Positions 19,557-29,457 of a DNA stretch of 64,000 nucleotides are shown piece after piece; the first letter of the stretch is position 1, and each line of letters starts with the position of its first letter. Source of the DNA: Duganella radicis (GTDB lineage Bacteria; Pseudomonadota; Gammaproteobacteria; Burkholderiales; Burkholderiaceae_D); contig NZ_WNKY01000003.1 in NCBI RefSeq assembly GCF_009720825.1, positions 124,001 to 188,000 on the forward strand, in the 5' to 3' direction. The position numbers were made by a program, and so were the translations under genes. The notes beneath the pieces were generated by a model. The model saw nothing but the letters and a program-made list of their open reading frames with translations. It had not been told where the DNA came from and did not search any database.

Positions 19557-19586
19557 ATAACTTTTTAGCGTTGAGCGATAACTTTT
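19557..19586. repeat. Tandem 9-mer in the GH43/carboxylesterase divergent promoter
   Basis: ATAACTTTT occurs at 19557-19565 and again at 19578-19586, exactly 21 bases (two helical turns) apart, in the 105-base divergent gap between the GH43 and carboxylesterase genes. Same-face direct repeats are a common operator layout. No other copy was noticed in the window. Confidence 0.35.
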
Positions 19587-19602
19587 ACAACAGGGAGACT
19601 TC

Positions 19603-21072
19603 ATGACCTTATTTCGTGCGATCGCACTGATCGCAATGTGCGCGGGCCTGGTGGCCCAGGCGCAGCCGACCGCTCCTGTGAAGGTGTCCGGCGGCGAAAT
19701 CGCCGGCGCCCACGCGGATGCGGTGAACACCTATTTCGGCATTCCCTACGCCGCGCCGCCGGTCGGCAAGTTGCGCTGGCGCGCGCCGCAGCCGGTGACG
19801 CCGTGGAAGGGCGTCCGCCAGGCCACCAGCTTCTCCGCCGCCTGCGCGCAAACCGCCGTCTGGATCACCGATCCGAAAAGCGAGGACTGCCTGTACCTGA
19901 ACATCTGGGCGCCGGAGAAGGCCGAAAAGCTGCCGGTGATGGTGTGGATACACGGCGGCGGCTACTATGGCGGCACCGGCTCGCAGCCCGGCTTCAACGG
20001 CGCCAACCTGGCCAAACGCGGCGCCATCGTGGTCACCATTAACTACCGTCTCGGCATCTTCGGCTTCTTCGCCCATCCGGAGTTGAAGGAGGAATCGGGC
20101 AACCAGGGCCTGCGCGATCAGATCGCCGCGCTGCGCTGGGTGAAGAACAATATCGCGGCCTTTGGCGGCGACGCCAGCCGGGTCACCATCTTTGGCGAAT
20201 CGGCCGGCGGCATCTCGGTCGCCATCCTGACCGCCTCGCCGATGGCGAAGGGCTTGTTCCACCGCGCCATCGCCCAGAGCGGCAATGCCGGCTGGCCGAT
20301 GAATCCCGATGAGAACGCGCCGTACGAACAAAAACGCGTGGAAGCCACCGGCCTGGCCCTGGCCAAAACCGTCGGCGCCAGGAATCTGACGGCGCTGCGC
20401 GCGATGAGCGTGGAGACGCTGCACAAGCAGCCATGGAGCGCGCGCGTCAGCGTCGACGGCCACGTGCTGAAAGAAGACCAGACCAGCCTGTATCGCGGCC
20501 ATCGCCAGAACGACGTGCCCTTGTTGGTGGGCTGGAATGCGGAAGAGGGCAAGGATCTGGCGCCGGAAATCCTCAACACCGGCGAATTCACCGCTGCCCG
20601 CCATAAGGAATTGGTGACGAAGCTGCTGGGCCACGCGCCGTCGGACGAACTGCTGGCTGCCTATCCCGGCGCCACCGATGCGCAAGCCAAGGCATCGATC
20701 GATCAGCTGACCACCGACTGGTGGGGCTGGCGCAAAGTGTATTGGGCCGGACTGCAAGCCAAGTACGGCGGCTCGAAAGCCTATGTCTACTACTTCACGC
20801 ACCGGCCGGCGGAACCGGCCACGCCGTGCGGCTACGGCTGCGGTGCGGGCCATGGCGCGGAAATCCGCTACGTGTTCGATAACCTCGATCAGGACAATCG
20901 CGCGTGGAACGCGGCGGACCGCCAGACGGCGGCGCGCATGGCCGACGCCTGGGTCGAATTCGCCCGCAGCGGCAGCCTGCCGGGCTGGACGCCATACGAC
21001 GGCTCCAGCGCTTCCATCGTGCGCATTGGCGAAGGCAAGGACAAGCTGCCGGACTTTTCGCTGTTCCAGTAG
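19603..21072 (+). CDS. Type-B carboxylesterase (para-nitrobenzyl esterase-like), exported
   Basis: 489 aa. The start ATG follows CAGGGAGACTTC. A signal peptide (1-20, ending VAQAQ) precedes the family blocks GIPYAAPPVGKLRW, SEDCLYLNIWAP (type-B signature 2), HGGGYYGG oxyanion hole, and GESAGG with nucleophile Ser200 (type-B signature 1). GWNAEEGKDL carries the probable catalytic acid region, and the His is in the GAGHGAEI segment. Type-B esterases act on carboxylic esters of varied size. The presence of several esterases in this region supports removal of acyl groups from plant polymers or phenolic conjugates. Confidence 0.93.
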   Translation: MTLFRAIALIAMCAGLVAQAQPTAPVKVSGGEIAGAHADAVNTYFGIPYAAPPVGKLRWRAPQPVTPWKGVRQATSFSAACAQTAVWITDPKSEDCLYLNIWAPEKAEKLPVMVWIHGGGYYGGTGSQPGFNGANLAKRGAIVVTINYRLGIFGFFAHPELKEESGNQGLRDQIAALRWVKNNIAAFGGDASRVTIFGESAGGISVAILTASPMAKGLFHRAIAQSGNAGWPMNPDENAPYEQKRVEATGLALAKTVGARNLTALRAMSVETLHKQPWSARVSVDGHVLKEDQTSLYRGHRQNDVPLLVGWNAEEGKDLAPEILNTGEFTAARHKELVTKLLGHAPSDELLAAYPGATDAQAKASIDQLTTDWWGWRKVYWAGLQAKYGGSKAYVYYFTHRPAEPATPCGYGCGAGHGAEIRYVFDNLDQDNRAWNAADRQTAARMADAWVEFARSGSLPGWTPYDGSSASIVRIGEGKDKLPDFSLFQ

Positions 21073-21180
21073 CGCGCCGCCGTAAGCCCAGTCTTACGCG
21101 CGCACAGCACGCACCCCGATGCCGCGCGCCGCCACGATTGCACATAATCAGCCGCATGCTTATTTCATCTGGGGGGCGCA

Positions 21181-22077
21181 ATGACAGCAATCGTAGTCCA
21201 CGGCGGCGCCGGCGCCGGTCAGGAATTGAGCGACGGCTGCCGGCGCGCCGCCGAAGCGGCGGCGCAACGCCTGCAAGCGGGCGATGACGGCCTGGTGGCC
21301 GCCATCGCCGCCGTGCTGGTGCTGGAAGACGACGAGCGCTTCAACGCCGGCACCGGCGCCGCGCTCGGCCTCGACGGCCAGAGCATCGAAATGGACGCCG
21401 CCGTCATGGATAGCCGGGGCACGCTCGGCGCGGTCGCCATCCTGCGCTCCGTCAAAAATCCCATTCTGGTCGCGCGCGATGTGGCGCGCACGCCGCACTG
21501 CCTGATGGCCGGCGAGGGCGCCTTGCGCTTCGCCCGGGTGATGGGCCACCAGCCCTACGATGTCATCAGCGACCAGGCCCGCCGCGAGCACGCCGACATG
21601 CTGGCGCAGCTGTCCAGCGAGGAGCCGGCCATGCCCGGCAGCGACAACCAGGCCTTCCTCCGTTACTGGAATTATGCCTGCTCGCCGTCCTTCAGCGGCC
21701 GCCATGGCGGCGACACGGTCGGCGCGGTGGTGCGCGACGCCGACGGCCATTTCGCGGTGGCGTCGTCCACCGGCGGTTCGGCGCCATCGCTGCTGGGCCG
21801 GGTGGGCGACACGGCGCTGATCGGCGGCGGCTTCTACGCCGGGCCCGATGGCGCGGTGGCCGCCACCGGCGTCGGCGAATACATCATGCGCAACATGCTT
21901 GCAAGCAAGGTCTACCACTGGATCGCTGGCGGCATGGACCTGCACGAGGCGCTGCGGCGCGGCATCGCCCTGATTCCGCCCGACGTCGACACCGGGCTGA
22001 TCGCGGTCAGCAAAACCCAATCCGGCTGGCATGCCAATGCCGCCACACCTATCGGGCAGATCCAGCGCCCGGTGTGA
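21181..22077 (+). CDS. Isoaspartyl peptidase / L-asparaginase, N-terminal nucleophile type
   Basis: 298 aa, cytoplasmic. Plant-type asparaginase/beta-aspartyl peptidase that matures by autocleavage in front of the nucleophile Thr. The family start VVHGGAGAG and RFNAGTGAALGLDG are present, and the autocleavage site is HGGDTVGAVV with Thr179 as new N-terminus. The glycine-rich GDTALIGGGFYAG closes the active site. It is 108 bases after the carboxylesterase and does not obviously belong to the carbohydrate pathway; recycling of damaged aspartyl peptides or asparagine use is its known family role. Length is close to other bacterial members. Confidence 0.9.
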   Translation: MTAIVVHGGAGAGQELSDGCRRAAEAAAQRLQAGDDGLVAAIAAVLVLEDDERFNAGTGAALGLDGQSIEMDAAVMDSRGTLGAVAILRSVKNPILVARDVARTPHCLMAGEGALRFARVMGHQPYDVISDQARREHADMLAQLSSEEPAMPGSDNQAFLRYWNYACSPSFSGRHGGDTVGAVVRDADGHFAVASSTGGSAPSLLGRVGDTALIGGGFYAGPDGAVAATGVGEYIMRNMLASKVYHWIAGGMDLHEALRRGIALIPPDVDTGLIAVSKTQSGWHANAATPIGQIQRPV

Positions 22078-22160
22078 GCCGCCGCACACAGTCTTCGGCG
22101 GCAAGTCTTTACCATGGTTGTTCCATCGACGTTGTTTAATAATATTTACGGGGAGGTTAT

Positions 22161-22430
22161 ATGGGCTTCATTATCTGGTTGGTAATCGGCGGTGTCCTGG
22201 GCTGGCTGGCGAGCATCATCATGCGCACGGACGGACAGCAGGGGATTTTCCTGAATGTGGTGGTGGGCATCATCGGCGCCGTCCTTGGCGGCCTGGTGCT
22301 GGCGCCGATGGTCGGCACCGGCACCATCAATGACGGCGATTACAGCATCGCCTCGCTGGGCGTCTCGTTTGTGGGCGCGATTGTGTTGCTGGCCATCGTC
22401 AACCTGCTATTCCGTGGGCGTGCGCGTTAA
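22161..22430 (+). CDS. GlsB/YeaQ/YmgE family small stress membrane protein
   Basis: 89 aa with three hydrophobic segments (about 3-20, 31-50, 64-84) and the family pattern GFIIWLVIGGVLGWLAS, NVVVGIIGAVLGGLVLAP and SFVGAIVLLAIVNL. Members are inner-membrane proteins induced by acid or general stress; the biochemical role is unknown. The start follows GGGGAGGTTAT. Its stop lies 3 bases before the UvrA-like gene, so the two are probably co-transcribed. Confidence 0.9.
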   Translation: MGFIIWLVIGGVLGWLASIIMRTDGQQGIFLNVVVGIIGAVLGGLVLAPMVGTGTINDGDYSIASLGVSFVGAIVLLAIVNLLFRGRAR

Positions 22431-22433
22431 GCG

Positions 22434-24947
22434 ATGTCCGCGTTTGACGGCTATGTCCGCGTGCGCGGTGCGCGTGAGCACAACCTGAAAAATGTCAGTG
22501 TCGACCTGCCGCGCAATGCGCTGGTCGTGTTCACCGGCGTGTCGGGTTCGGGCAAGTCGTCGCTGGCGTTTGGCACGCTATACGCCGAGGCGCAGCGGCG
22601 CTACCTGGAGTCGGTATCGCCGTATGCGCGGCGCCTGTTTCACCAGATGCCGGTGCCGGAAGTCGACGCCATCGACGGCTTGCCGCCGGCGGTGGCGTTG
22701 CAACAGCAGCGCGGGACGCCGACCACGCGCTCCTCGGTCGGCAGCGTCAGCACCTTGTCCAACTCGCTGCGCATGCTGTACTCGCGCGCCGGCGATTATC
22801 CTGCCGGCCAGGAGTTGCTGTACGCTGAATCGTTTTCGCCGAATACGCCACAGGGCGCCTGCCCGCAATGCCACGGCCTCGGCCGCGTCTACGACGCCAC
22901 CGAGCGTTCGATGGTGCCCGACGACAGTCTGACCATCCGCGAACGCGCGGTGGCGGCCTGGCCCACCGCCTGGCATGGCCAGAACCTGCGCGATATCCTG
23001 GTCACGCTGGGCTACGATGTCGACGTGCCGTGGCGCGACCTGCCGCGCAAGACACGCGACTGGATTTTATTCACCGATGAGCAGCCGACGGTGCCGGTCT
23101 ACGCCGGCCTGACGCCGGCCGAAACCCGGCGCGCGCTCAAGCGCAAGGAAGCGCCGAGCTATCAGGGCACCTTCACCGGCGCCCGCAAGTATCTGCTGCA
23201 AACCTTTGCCGGCACCGAGAGCGCGCTGATGAAAAAGCGCGTGGCGCAATACCTGGTCAGCATGGATTGCCCTGTGTGCCAGGGCCGGCGCCTACGCAAG
23301 GAAGCGTTGTCGGTGACGTTCGCCGGCCATGACATCACCGCGATCAGCCGCCTGTCGCTGCGCCAGCTGGCGCAATTGCTGCGGCCATATGCCGAGGGTG
23401 CCCCATCGCGCCGCAGGGAGGCCCAACGCCACCCTGAAAAAGCCATGGTCACCCAGCGCATCGCCGCGGATTTGCTGGCCCGCCTGCACGTGCTGCTGGA
23501 TCTTGGCCTGGGCTATCTTCATCTGGAACGCGGCACGCCGACGCTCTCGCCGGGCGAGTTGCAGCGCTTGCGGCTGGCGACGCAAGTTCGTTCCGGCCTG
23601 TTTGGCGTGGTGTACGTGCTGGACGAACCGTCGGCCGGCCTGCACCCCGCCGATACCGAGGCTTTGCTGCGGGCACTGGATCGCTTGAAAGCCTCCGGCA
23701 ATTCGCTGTTCGTGGTCGAGCATGCGCTGGATGTGATACGGCACGCCGACTGGCTGGTCGATGTCGGCCCGAGGGCGGGCCAGCACGGCGGGCAAGTGCT
23801 GTACAGCGGCGCGCCGGAGGGCCTGGCCAATGTGGCGGAGTCGCGCACGGCGGACTATCTGTTCGGCCGGGTGACGCGCCCGCAGCGTGTGCCGCGTGCG
23901 CCGCAGGGCTGGCTGCAATTACGCGGTGTGGTGCTGAATAATCTCGCCGGACTGGACGCCGATTTCCCGCTGGGCGTGCTGACCGGCGTCAGTGGTGTAT
24001 CGGGGTCCGGCAAGTCCAGCCTGGTCAGCCAGGCGCTGGTGCAACTGCTGCTGGCGCAACTGGGCCAGGCCCCGGTGGACGAGGCGCCCGGCACCACCGA
24101 AGAGCTACTGGAACAGGCCGACGCCGGCGTGGCGCACGGCCGTATTGCGGCCGGCATGGCGCAATTGCGCCGGCTGGTGCAAGTGGACCAGAAGCCGATC
24201 GGCCGCACGCCGCGTTCCAACCTCGCCACCTATACCGGCCTGTTCGATCATGTGCGCAAGCTGTTTGCCGGCACGCGCGCGGCGAAGTCACGGCATTACG
24301 ACGCTGGCCGCTTCTCGTTCAACGTGGCCAAGGGGCGCTGCCCGCATTGTTCGGGCGAAGGTTTCGTCATGGTGGAACTGCTGTTCCTGCCCAGCGTGTA
24401 CGCGCCCTGCCCGGAATGCAAGGGTGCGCGCTATAACCCGGCGACCCTGGCGGTACGCTATCGCGAGCGCAATATCGCCGAGGTGCTGGCCATGACGGTC
24501 GAAGCGGCGGCGGAATTTTTCCACGACGTGCCAGCGCTGCATCACGCGCTGGAGGTCCTGCGGGCCGTCGGCCTGGGCTATCTGCGGCTGGGCCAGCCGG
24601 CCACCGAACTGTCCGGTGGCGAGGCGCAGCGCATCAAGCTGGCCACAGAATTACAGCGCGCCAGCCGCGGCGACACCCTGTATGTGCTGGACGAGCCGAC
24701 CACCGGCCTGCATCCGGCCGACATCGACCTGCTGCTGCAACAACTACACGGTTTGGTCGACGCCGGCAATACGGTGGTCGTGGTGGAGCACAATATGCAA
24801 GTATTGGCCGACTGCGACTGGCTGATCGATGTCGGTCCTGGCGCCGGGGAAGAGGGCGGACGCATTGTCGCGCAAGGCATTCCCGCCGAGGTGGCCGCCA
24901 ACCGCCGCAGTAAAACCGCGCCGTATTTGCGGCGCGTGCTGTCGTGA
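22434..24947 (+). CDS. Class II UvrA-like excinuclease ATPase (UvrA2)
   Basis: 837 aa, shorter than housekeeping UvrA (about 940) in the way class II UvrA proteins are, which lack much of the UvrB-binding region. Two ABC modules are seen: Walker [16 protein letters not shown] near residue 35 with [11 protein letters not shown] and [13 protein letters not shown]; and [10 protein letters not shown] near 520 with [12 protein letters not shown] and [13 protein letters not shown]. Zinc-finger cysteines occur as [14 protein letters not shown] and [14 protein letters not shown]. The N-module signature has Pro instead of the usual second Gly. Class II proteins are linked to resistance against DNA-binding drugs. 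No UvrB or transporter is adjacent, and it ends 9 bases before the convergent GH1 stop. Confidence 0.93.
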   Translation: MSAFDGYVRVRGAREHNLKNVSVDLPRNALVVFTGVSGSGKSSLAFGTLYAEAQRRYLESVSPYARRLFHQMPVPEVDAIDGLPPAVALQQQRGTPTTRSSVGSVSTLSNSLRMLYSRAGDYPAGQELLYAESFSPNTPQGACPQCHGLGRVYDATERSMVPDDSLTIRERAVAAWPTAWHGQNLRDILVTLGYDVDVPWRDLPRKTRDWILFTDEQPTVPVYAGLTPAETRRALKRKEAPSYQGTFTGARKYLLQTFAGTESALMKKRVAQYLVSMDCPVCQGRRLRKEALSVTFAGHDITAISRLSLRQLAQLLRPYAEGAPSRRREAQRHPEKAMVTQRIAADLLARLHVLLDLGLGYLHLERGTPTLSPGELQRLRLATQVRSGLFGVVYVLDEPSAGLHPADTEALLRALDRLKASGNSLFVVEHALDVIRHADWLVDVGPRAGQHGGQVLYSGAPEGLANVAESRTADYLFGRVTRPQRVPRAPQGWLQLRGVVLNNLAGLDADFPLGVLTGVSGVSGSGKSSLVSQALVQLLLAQLGQAPVDEAPGTTEELLEQADAGVAHGRIAAGMAQLRRLVQVDQKPIGRTPRSNLATYTGLFDHVRKLFAGTRAAKSRHYDAGRFSFNVAKGRCPHCSGEGFVMVELLFLPSVYAPCPECKGARYNPATLAVRYRERNIAEVLAMTVEAAAEFFHDVPALHHALEVLRAVGLGYLRLGQPATELSGGEAQRIKLATELQRASRGDTLYVLDEPTTGLHPADIDLLLQQLHGLVDAGNTVVVVEHNMQVLADCDWLIDVGPGAGEEGGRIVAQGIPAEVAANRRSKTAPYLRRVLS

Positions 24948-24956
24948 ACGCCGTGG

Positions 24957-26189
24957 CTAGCCAGGTTGATAATCGCTGGGGCACAGCACCGGCACCTGCA
25001 GGCAGACGCTTTTGGTCGGCAGCACGGTCGACCATTTCTGGATCAGGTCCCGGTAGGCGGTGCCGACCGGGCGGATCTTGCGGTCGAGGTCGTACAGGCC
25101 CAGCGGATTGACCGTGCCCTTGTCCTCGCGCAGCGCGCAATCCCAGTCGACCTGGTCGGTAAGCGAATACCAGGTGAAGCCGACGATGGGGACGCCGCTG
25201 TTGCGCACGCACAGCACGTTGGCCCATTCCTTGCGCAGCCAGCGCACCGCCTCGTCGCCGTCGGCGCCCTGGCACAGATTGGTCTCGGTATGCATCACTG
25301 GCAGCCCGTAGCGGCTGCAATACTGCTCGGTGATGGTGGCGTAGCCGAATACCTCGCCCGAGCCCCAGGTGGCGCCGTCGCTGGACACATAGTGCTCGTT
25401 GGTCTGGTAATAGTCGTTGCCCATGATGCAGTGCTGCTTGAGGTTGTTGTGCATGAAAAAGCTGTATTCATCGCGCGTCATGCCGTTCTGCATCAGGTAT
25501 TCATACATCACCGAGTCGACCCGGCGGCCGTAGTTCAGGTCCAGCGACAGGAAGCGGCGCGCGTTCATGGCCTCGGCCGGCTCGATGGCGTCCGGATTTT
25601 CTGCGTGAAAATATTCGCTTGACTCGCTCTGCACGAACAGCGCTTCCGGCTGCACCTCCAGGATGGCCTGCATGGCCAGCACATTGGCCTTGACCAGATG
25701 CTTCAAGGCGGTGACGAACGCGCGGTCGTCGCTCAGTTGCTCATTCCACCAGCCATACAGCGCGGAAAAACGGGCGCAGATCGACATCTCATTGACCGGC
25801 GTGTACAGCTGCAACCACGGATAGCGCCGGGCGAAGGCGCGGGCGTAGTCGGCAAACAGGGCCGGGAAGTCGGGATTCTGGAAATTGCCCAGCCAGTCCG
25901 GCAGGCCGAAATGGCACAGGTCGACAATCGCGACCATATTGCGCCGCCGCAGTTCATTCAGCGTTTCGTCGGCAAACGCCCAGTCATAGCGGTCCGGCCC
26001 CAGCCAGGTGGTGTGCAGCGGCGGCCCGTAGCGCAGCGCCGCCACGCCCAGCTCCTGTACCAGATCGAAATCGGTTTTCCAATAGCGGTAATGGCCGCAC
26101 TTCGCCATCTCATCCACGCGCGTGCGGCCGTGGTTGATGGTGGGAATGCTGTTTTCGATGCCGGTGGCAAAAATGAAACGACGCAGCAT
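24957..26189 (-). CDS. GH1-like family 1 glycosidase, cytoplasmic
   Basis: 410 aa without a signal peptide. It reads as a divergent GH1 (beta/alpha)8 barrel. The acid/base is Glu134 in YTPVNEMS (canonical TxNEP), and a second conserved glutamate lies in VMHTETNLCQ, where the nucleophile of the TENG motif is expected. The chain is about 40-60 residues shorter than usual beta-glucosidases, and both motifs deviate from consensus, so substrate preference is uncertain. It is divergent from the DUF1302 gene and shares the region carrying the 19-bp-phased sites. It may deglycosylate an imported aryl glycoside before aromatic catabolism. Confidence 0.78.
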   Translation of the reverse strand: MLRRFIFATGIENSIPTINHGRTRVDEMAKCGHYRYWKTDFDLVQELGVAALRYGPPLHTTWLGPDRYDWAFADETLNELRRRNMVAIVDLCHFGLPDWLGNFQNPDFPALFADYARAFARRYPWLQLYTPVNEMSICARFSALYGWWNEQLSDDRAFVTALKHLVKANVLAMQAILEVQPEALFVQSESSEYFHAENPDAIEPAEAMNARRFLSLDLNYGRRVDSVMYEYLMQNGMTRDEYSFFMHNNLKQHCIMGNDYYQTNEHYVSSDGATWGSGEVFGYATITEQYCSRYGLPVMHTETNLCQGADGDEAVRWLRKEWANVLCVRNSGVPIVGFTWYSLTDQVDWDCALREDKGTVNPLGLYDLDRKIRPVGTAYRDLIQKWSTVLPTKSVCLQVPVLCPSDYQPG

Positions 26190-26279
26190 GGCAACTCCTC
26201 GCGGTGCCGGCGCCGGTTGGCGCCCATCCCTACATGCTAGCGGAGTCGAACGAACCGCGGCGTTCGTTTCATTTTCAAT

Positions 26280-26331
26280 TTATGTGCATGAAAAAATAAA
26301 CTATGCACAAAATAAAAATACGTGCATAATA
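26280..26331. promoter_or_regulatory. Three phased TGCA-core operator-like sites upstream of the DUF1302 operon
   Basis: Three copies of a 14-base element related to TTTTGTGCACAAAA start at 26280, 26299 and 26318, exactly 19 bases apart, with TGCA cores at 26285, 26304 and 26323. Matches to that reference are 11, 10 and 9 of 14. CATAAT at 26325-26330 is a possible -10 box overlapping the third site. The same element occurs as 19-bp pairs at 33.4 and 57.4 kb and as a weaker pair at the gntR promoter. The GntR/FCD protein at 52.6 kb is the leading candidate binder. Confidence 0.6.
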
Positions 26332-26407
26332 ATTTCGAACATGCTCACGCATGGAGATGGACATCACGAGAATTGCGGCAACAAGCCGCAACAATGAGGA
26401 GACAAAA

Positions 26408-28063
26408 ATGGCAAGAACGATGTCAAGCAGGGCCGGGGCGGCCTGGCCGCTCATGGCCGCCGCGCTGGTGCAAATGGCGGCCACGCCGGTGGCTGGCGCG
26501 ACCGAATTCGATACCGGCAACCCCGACCTGAAGCTGCGTTGGGATAACACCGTCAAATACAGCGGCGCCGTCCGCCTGAAAGTCCAGTCGCCCGGGCTGA
26601 TCGTGGACGCCAACACCGACGATGGCGACCGCAACTTCAACAAGGGCCTGATCAACAACCGCATCGACCTGCTGTCCGAACTGGATCTGGCCTACAAGGA
26701 TTCCGGCCTGCGGGTGGCTGGCGCGGCCTGGTACGACAGCGTCTACAACCGCGGCAACGACCACAATTCGCCGGCCACGGCCAGCCAGGACAGCGTGGCC
26801 TACAATGAGTTCACCGACGCCACCCGCCGCCTGCACGGCCGCAAGGCCGAGCTGCTGGACGCCTATGCCTACACCCGTTTCGACCTGGGCCAGATGCCAA
26901 CCACCATGCGTCTTGGCCGCCACACTGTGCTCTATGGCGAAACCCTGTTCTTCGGCGATAACGGCATCGCCGCCGGCCAGGCGCCGGTGGACGTGATCAA
27001 GCTGCTGTCGGTGCCCGGCACCCAGTTCAAGGAACTGCTGATGCCGGTCAACCAGCTGTCGGGGCAGTTACAGATCAACCCTAACTTCACCGTCGGCGGC
27101 TACTACCAGTTCGAGTGGCGCGCCAATCGGATTCCGGCTTCGGGCAGTTACTTCTCCGGCGCCGATTACGTGGGCACGGGCGCCGAGCGCTTCTTCGCGC
27201 CGGGCTCGTTCGCCCATGTGTACTTCGACCGGGTCGACGACATCAAGCCGAAGAACAGCGGGCAGGGCGGGCTGCAACTGCGCTTCCGCCCCGACAGCGA
27301 CGTCGCCGAATTCGGCTTTTACGCCACGCGCTACCACGACAAGGATTTCAACCTCTACCTGATGCCGGCCGCCGTGCCGGCGCTGCCCTCGGTCGGCACC
27401 TACCAGGCGGTGTACGGGCAGGACATCAAGGCTTACGGCGTCAGCGCCAGCACCACGCTGGCCGGCGCCAATGTGGCGCTGGAAGTGTCGACCCGCCGCA
27501 ACGCGCCGCTGGTCAGCGATCCGGTGGTGGCCTTCGGCGCCGGCAACTCCACCGGCAGCGCCGCCTACGCGGTCGGCAACAGCGCGCACGCCAATCTCTC
27601 GGCCATCTATGTGCTGAACGGCAGCGGCTTGTGGGACGGCGGCGCCATCCTCGGCGAGCTGGCGTGGAACCGCATGCTGAGCGTGACGAAGAATCCAGGC
27701 GCGCGCGACCCCAACACCACCCGCGACGCCAGCGGCATGCGCCTGCTGTTCACGCCGGAGTATTACCAGATCGTGCCGGGCGTCGACCTGGCCGTGCCGA
27801 TCGGGCTGGGCTATGCGATCAGCGGCCGGTCCTCGACCAATGTGAAGTTCGCCGGCGGCGCCGAGCATGGCGGCGACTTCAGCGTCGGCGCCACCTTCGA
27901 TTTCCGCAAGCAGTACAAATTTGCCGTCAACCTGGTCCATTTCTATGGCGGCCAGGGCACCTTCATCACCCCGAACGTGAGTCCGCAGGCGACCGTGCTG
28001 CCGTACCGGCAGACCAACAAGGACCGGGATTTCCTGTCCTTCTCGCTGCAAACCACTTTCTAA
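26408..28063 (+). CDS. DUF1302 outer-membrane barrel-like protein
   Basis: 551 aa from ATG 26408, which follows AATGAGGAGACAAAA and opens a signal peptide (1-31, ending VAGA). The mature N-terminus FDTGNPDLKLRWDNTVKYS is typical of DUF1302, and the chain ends SLQTTF with the terminal Phe of outer-membrane barrels. Alternating short hydrophobic and polar stretches fit a beta barrel. The family is found almost always with DUF1329, YCF48-like and MMPL proteins next to pathways for hydrophobic or aromatic substrates. A porin or uptake role is inferred from that company. First gene of a five-gene run. Confidence 0.9.
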   Translation: MARTMSSRAGAAWPLMAAALVQMAATPVAGATEFDTGNPDLKLRWDNTVKYSGAVRLKVQSPGLIVDANTDDGDRNFNKGLINNRIDLLSELDLAYKDSGLRVAGAAWYDSVYNRGNDHNSPATASQDSVAYNEFTDATRRLHGRKAELLDAYAYTRFDLGQMPTTMRLGRHTVLYGETLFFGDNGIAAGQAPVDVIKLLSVPGTQFKELLMPVNQLSGQLQINPNFTVGGYYQFEWRANRIPASGSYFSGADYVGTGAERFFAPGSFAHVYFDRVDDIKPKNSGQGGLQLRFRPDSDVAEFGFYATRYHDKDFNLYLMPAAVPALPSVGTYQAVYGQDIKAYGVSASTTLAGANVALEVSTRRNAPLVSDPVVAFGAGNSTGSAAYAVGNSAHANLSAIYVLNGSGLWDGGAILGELAWNRMLSVTKNPGARDPNTTRDASGMRLLFTPEYYQIVPGVDLAVPIGLGYAISGRSSTNVKFAGGAEHGGDFSVGATFDFRKQYKFAVNLVHFYGGQGTFITPNVSPQATVLPYRQTNKDRDFLSFSLQTTF

Positions 28064-28081
28064 GCACAGGAGTCAACCGAT

Positions 28082-29443
28082 ATGAAAAGCACGATCAAGC
28101 GGGCCGCGATGTCATCGCTGGCTCTGGGGCTGGTGTTCAGCGGCGCGGCCATCGCGGCCGTGAGCAATGAGGAAGCGGCCAAACTGAAAACCGAACTGAC
28201 GCCGATGGGCGCGGAAAAGGCCGGCAACAAGGCCGGCACCATTCCGGCCTGGGACGGCGGCCTGACCAAAGCGCCGACCGGCTACAAGGAAGGCGATACC
28301 CGCGCCGATCCGTATGCCGCCGAAAAACCGCTGGTGTCGATCAGCGCCAGGAACATGGACCAGTACGCCGACAAGCTGAGCGACGGCGTCAAGGCGCTGA
28401 TGAAGAAATATCCGAGCTACCGCATCGACGTCTATCCTAGCCATCGCACCGCCGCCATGCCGCAGTGGGCCTACGATAACACCCTCAAAAACGCCACCCG
28501 CTGCAAGACCAGGGATGGCGGCCAGTCGCTGGAAGGCTGCTACGGCGGCGTGCCGTTCCCGCTGCCGAAGACCGGCGCCGAATTGATGTGGAATCATTTG
28601 CTGGCCTGGAAAGGGCAGGCCAATTCCATGCTGTTCCGCCTGTTTGTGGTGACCTCGGACGGCAAGCCTACCATGGCCTCGGACGGTCTGAACGAAGTGC
28701 AGTCGCCGTACTGGTTCAAGGATGGCTCGCTGGAGAAATTCGGCGGTGACTACAACAACCTGATGCTGGTGACCTACGGCCCGCCGTTCAAGGCCGGCGA
28801 ATCGATCCTGCTGCGCGACACGGTGGATGCCGGCAAGGGCCGCCAGGCTTGGCAATACCTGGTGGGCCAGCGCCGCACCCGCAAGGCGCCCACGCTGGGC
28901 TACGACACGCCGGACAGTGTGGCCTCGGGTGCGTTCTACTTTGACGAGGCGTTCGGATTCTCGGGCGGCCTGGACCGCTACGACTGGAAGGTGATCGGCA
29001 AGAAGGAACTGTACATCCCGTACAACACCAACCGCACCTGGCTGGCCAAGTCCACCGACCTGCTCGGCCCGCAGCACCTGAATCCGGACCACATCCGCTG
29101 GGAACTGCACCGCGTGTGGGAAGTGGAAGCGACCGTGGCGCCGGGCAAGCGCCACGCGGTGCCGAAACGCCGCTACTACCTCGACGAGGATACCTATACC
29201 GCCGCGCTGGCCGACATGTGGGACGGCCAGGGACAGATCTGGCGCGTCGGCTACACGCTGCCGATGGCGATGCCGGACGTGCCGGGCACCATCGCCCAGA
29301 GTTTCGGCCTGTACAACCTGCTGGCCGGGACCTATGTGCTGGCCAACTATCCGGGCGAGAAGGCCTACCAGTTCAAGCAGGTGCCGCCATGGAACGAGAA
29401 CTACTTCACGCCGGAGAACCTGGCGGCGAAGGGTAGCCGCTGA
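28082..29443 (+). CDS. DUF1329 exported protein
   Basis: 453 aa, with a signal peptide (1-25, ending AAIAA) and the family start NEEAAKLKTELTPMGAEKAGN and GTIPAWDGGL. The body carries the conserved PSHRTAAMPQW, LVGQRRTRKAPTLGYDTPDS and RVWEVEATVAPGKRH blocks; it is related in fold to LolA/LolB-like lipoprotein carriers. It follows DUF1302 by 18 bases and precedes the YCF48-like gene by 14. A periplasmic or outer-membrane carrier for a lipophilic substrate is a plausible role, but no member's activity is firmly established to my knowledge. Confidence 0.9.
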   Translation: MKSTIKRAAMSSLALGLVFSGAAIAAVSNEEAAKLKTELTPMGAEKAGNKAGTIPAWDGGLTKAPTGYKEGDTRADPYAAEKPLVSISARNMDQYADKLSDGVKALMKKYPSYRIDVYPSHRTAAMPQWAYDNTLKNATRCKTRDGGQSLEGCYGGVPFPLPKTGAELMWNHLLAWKGQANSMLFRLFVVTSDGKPTMASDGLNEVQSPYWFKDGSLEKFGGDYNNLMLVTYGPPFKAGESILLRDTVDAGKGRQAWQYLVGQRRTRKAPTLGYDTPDSVASGAFYFDEAFGFSGGLDRYDWKVIGKKELYIPYNTNRTWLAKSTDLLGPQHLNPDHIRWELHRVWEVEATVAPGKRHAVPKRRYYLDEDTYTAALADMWDGQGQIWRVGYTLPMAMPDVPGTIAQSFGLYNLLAGTYVLANYPGEKAYQFKQVPPWNENYFTPENLAAKGSR

Positions 29444-29457
29444 TCCGGGAGCCCATC

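Noticed and set aside
21073..21110. Possible terminator hairpin after the carboxylesterase (GTAAG and CTTAC)
   Set aside because: The stem is only five to six base pairs and is not followed by a T-run.
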